Of a stretch of DNA of 8,101 nucleotides, positions 1 through 8,101 are shown piece after piece. How positions within the stretch are numbered: position 1 is the stretch's first letter; the number at the start of each line of letters is the position of its first letter. Position numbers and translations under genes: made by a program. The DNA is from JAAAOZ01 sp964496595 (GTDB taxonomy: Bacteria > Chloroflexota > Anaerolineae > B4-G1 > SLSP01): positions 1 to 8,101 of the forward strand of contig CAZCAI010000184.1 of the NCBI GenBank assembly GCA_964496595.1. The letters are read 5' to 3'. A model generated the notes under the pieces. It ran no database searches. It was not told the DNA's origin and saw only the letters and a list, made by a program, of their open reading frames with translations.

Positions 1-7052
<7,052 letters not shown>

Positions 7053-7061
7053 CTTTAATGT

Positions 7062-7068
7062 CTCCTCT
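7062..7068 (-). promoter_or_regulatory. Ribosome binding site of the giant protease
   Basis: AGAGGAG on the minus strand lies 9 nt before the ATG at 7052, a near-ideal Shine-Dalgarno match and spacing. It decides the start codon, and the residues directly after it form a clean signal peptide. Confidence 0.85.
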
Positions 7069-7078
7069 GTGATTTTAT

Positions 7079-7134
7079 GGTGTTTGCCACCGTGCAGCAC
7101 ACCTCTCGAAAATGGTGTGTGCAGGACCGCACAC
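7079..7134 (-). other. Inverted repeats in the leader between the small gene and the protease; two mutually exclusive hairpins
   Basis: Bases 7093-7103 pair with 7114-7123 (10 bp, one bulged base at 7097, 10-nt loop). Bases 7117-7122 also pair with 7129-7134 (6 bp, GTGTGC/GCACAC, 6-nt loop). The two stems share 7117-7122, so only one can form at a time. A 4-bp stem (7079-7082 with 7088-7091) follows. No U-run follows in the minus-strand transcript, so this does not look like an intrinsic terminator. A role in mRNA stability or in setting protease expression relative to the small gene is possible but unproven. Confidence 0.4.
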
Positions 7135-7169
7135 GTTACAATACGGACCAATTCTCCATTCGCCATTCC

Positions 7170-7409
7170 CTATTCCTCTTCCTCCAATTGACTTTTTCCC
7201 CGATGTCCAGTACCCTCAAGAAACGCCGCCGTGCGCGACACCTCATCGGTCTCGGCCTCCAAGAACGCGAATAAGTCCGCCAATTCGGCGAAGGCATGGC
7301 GATCCCCCGTGCGGGCGCACTCCACTACCGCGCGCCACGGCGCCGCCGGGCCATCCCGCCACATACGTAGCACATAGACTGTATAAGGATAAGCTTGCCG
7401 ATCTGACAT
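7170..7409 (-). CDS. Small conserved-type hypothetical protein (79 residues)
   Basis: The product is a cytoplasmic-looking protein with no signal peptide or membrane segment. It opens with YTVYVLRMWRDG, continues APWRAVVECARTGDRHAF and AELADLFAFLEAE, and ends with an acidic LEEEE tail. From memory, short proteins of this pattern (a V-x-LW-R-E/D strand, a W-R-x-x-V strand, then a Phe-rich helix LxxFL) recur in Chloroflexota beside SARP-type regulators and other genes. Function is unknown. It is upstream of the protease in the same direction with a 117-bp gap, so co-transcription is likely. There is no Shine-Dalgarno before the ATG at 7409. A TATAAT box ends 7 nt before it, which suggests a leaderless transcript. 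The codon pattern and the recognisable protein support a real gene over the out-of-frame alternatives at 7243-7440 (minus) and 7112-7411 (plus). Confidence 0.72.
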   Translation of the reverse strand: MSDRQAYPYTVYVLRMWRDGPAAPWRAVVECARTGDRHAFAELADLFAFLEAETDEVSRTAAFLEGTGHRGKSQLEEEE

Positions 7410-7416
7410 AGGCTCT

Positions 7417-7448
7417 ATTATAGAAGGCTACTATCAACACAGTATCAA
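7417..7448 (-). promoter_or_regulatory. Promoter of the small gene with SARP-like direct-repeat operator
   Basis: Reading the minus strand from 7448: heptamer TTGATAC (7448-7442), 4-bp spacer TGTG, heptamer TTGATAG (7437-7431), 8 bp, then TATAAT (7422-7417), with the ATG 7 nt further on. The longer shared core is TGTTGATA, repeated at an 11-bp period. Established knowledge: Streptomyces SARPs (ActII-ORF4, DnrI, AfsR) bind direct heptamers with an 11-bp period, the last repeat 8 bp from the -10, replacing a normal -35. The geometry here is the same, and a SARP-like gene starts 43 bp from the first heptamer. There is no -35 hexamer at 17 bp: the first TTGATA is 20 bp from the -10 and the second 9 bp. 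Confidence 0.6.
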
Positions 7449-7490
7449 CAAACCGGGATTTTTAGAGGAAAACGGGAGCAATTGGGAAAA

Positions 7491-8101
7491 ATGGCGCATT
7501 TGGACATCGCAGTCTTGGGATCTTTTACCGTGACGTTGGCCGGACGCCCGCTCACGGGCTTCCGCACGGATAATATGCGCGCGCTCCTGGCCTACCTGGC
7601 GGTGGAGCAGGCGCACGTCCACCGCCGCGCGATGTTGGCCGGGCTGCTCTGGCCCGAAGTCCCCGAAGCAACCGCCCGCCGCAACCTCAGCCAGGCGCTC
7701 TTGCTGCTGCGCCAACTGCTGGATGACGCGGGCGCGGTCAGAGACCGGCCCGAGCGCGCCGCGCCGCCATTCCTGCTGGCGACCCGCCACACCCTGCGCT
7801 TCAATCCCGCCAGCGATCACACCCTCGATGTGGCGCAATTCGAGGCCAGTCTGGCCGCATCCGCCGCCCCAGACGCTATGGCCCAGGCCATGACCTATTA
7901 TCGCGGCGAGTTCTTGAGCGACCTCTGGCAGAGTATGAGCCAGGCATTTGAGGAGTGGGCGCTCTTCAGACGCACCCACTATCATCTACTGGCCCTGGAC
8001 GCCCTGGAGACTCTGGCGGACGACGCCCTCGCGCGCGGCGCGTTCGACCAGGCCGCCGACTACGCCCGCCGCCACATCGCGCTGGAGCCGCTGCGCGAGA
8101 T
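7491..8101 (+). CDS. SARP/BTAD-family transcriptional activator (N-terminal 203 residues; cut by the right edge)
   Basis: DNA-binding activator. Seen: residues about 4-105 form the OmpR-like winged helix of SARPs, with LGSFTVTLAGRPL (9-21), LLAYLAVEQAHVHRRAML (32-49), the typical LLWPE (52-56) and ARRNLSQALLLLRQLL (62-77) for the recognition region. Residues about 113-203 begin the bacterial transcriptional activator domain: DVAQFE, YYRGEFLSDL (136-145), FEEWALFRR, then TPR-like helices ending at HIALEPLRE. Family knowledge: in Chloroflexota such N-termini usually continue into an AAA/NACHT-type ATPase and TPR repeats; that part lies outside. GGGAG at 7474-7478 is 12 nt before the ATG and GGGA at 7484-7487 is 3 nt before it; an in-frame TTG at 7482 is a weaker alternative start. 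It is transcribed divergently from the small gene and the protease, so it is a candidate regulator of both and of itself. The reverse-strand frame at 7434-7985 is its shadow. Confidence 0.88.
   Translation, partial: MAHLDIAVLGSFTVTLAGRPLTGFRTDNMRALLAYLAVEQAHVHRRAMLAGLLWPEVPEATARRNLSQALLLLRQLLDDAGAVRDRPERAAPPFLLATRHTLRFNPASDHTLDVAQFEASLAASAAPDAMAQAMTYYRGEFLSDLWQSMSQAFEEWALFRRTHYHLLALDALETLADDALARGAFDQAADYARRHIALEPLRE

Noticed and set aside
7053..7169. Terminator between the small gene and the protease
   Set aside because: Stems are present, but no run of U follows any of them on the minus strand, and the protease has no clear promoter of its own here.
7395..7421. Possible plus-strand promoter for the SARP gene (TTGCCG, 15 bp, TATTAT)
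   Set aside because: The -35 is weak and the spacing short. The TATTAT overlaps the much better minus-strand TATAAT. A real promoter for the regulator must exist nearby, but I cannot place it.
7434..7985. 183-codon open frame on the minus strand
   Set aside because: It is antisense to the SARP regulator, which shows LLWPE, winged-helix and BTAD motifs. The antisense product has no recognisable domain.

Overview
The window is high-GC DNA (roughly 60% or more by eye) with compact gene spacing. It carries a secreted subtilase fused to adhesin-type repeats and a SARP/BTAD-type regulator. This combination is common in filamentous Chloroflexota (Anaerolineae/Caldilineae-like) from metagenomes. That assignment is an inference from gene content; the window has no rRNA or other phylogenetic marker. 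A run of exactly 100 N shows it is a scaffolded draft assembly.

Layout. (1) Bases 7052 down to 1 on the minus strand are one uninterrupted reading frame of at least 2350 codons that runs off the left edge. It encodes a signal peptide, a propeptide-like region, an S8 subtilisin-like protease domain with D198, H243, N314 and S423 visible, a parallel beta-helix ('choice-of-anchor Q' type), two Ig-like domains, a second beta-helix, two copies of a DUF11 plus beta-helix module of about 408 residues, and an array of 74-residue InlB B-like repeats that continues out of the window. Most other long frames over this region are antisense or out-of-frame shadows. (2) Bases 7409-7170 on the minus strand encode a 79-residue Trp- and Arg-rich small protein. 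It lies 117 bp upstream of the protease and is probably in the same transcription unit. (3) Bases 7491-8101 on the plus strand hold the N-terminal 203 residues of a divergently transcribed SARP-like regulator (winged helix plus BTAD), cut by the right edge.

How they may work together. The 81 bp between the small gene and the regulator contain a near-consensus -10 box (TATAAT) facing the small gene. Two direct heptamers, TTGATAC and TTGATAG, start 11 bp apart, and the second ends 8 bp before that -10. This is the operator geometry described for SARP activators in Streptomyces. The simplest hypothesis is that the regulator controls the small protein and the giant secreted protease from this divergent region. 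This is the most interesting point in the window and is testable. Otherwise the window is a giant-exoprotein locus with strong internal repetition, not an obviously new enzymatic system.
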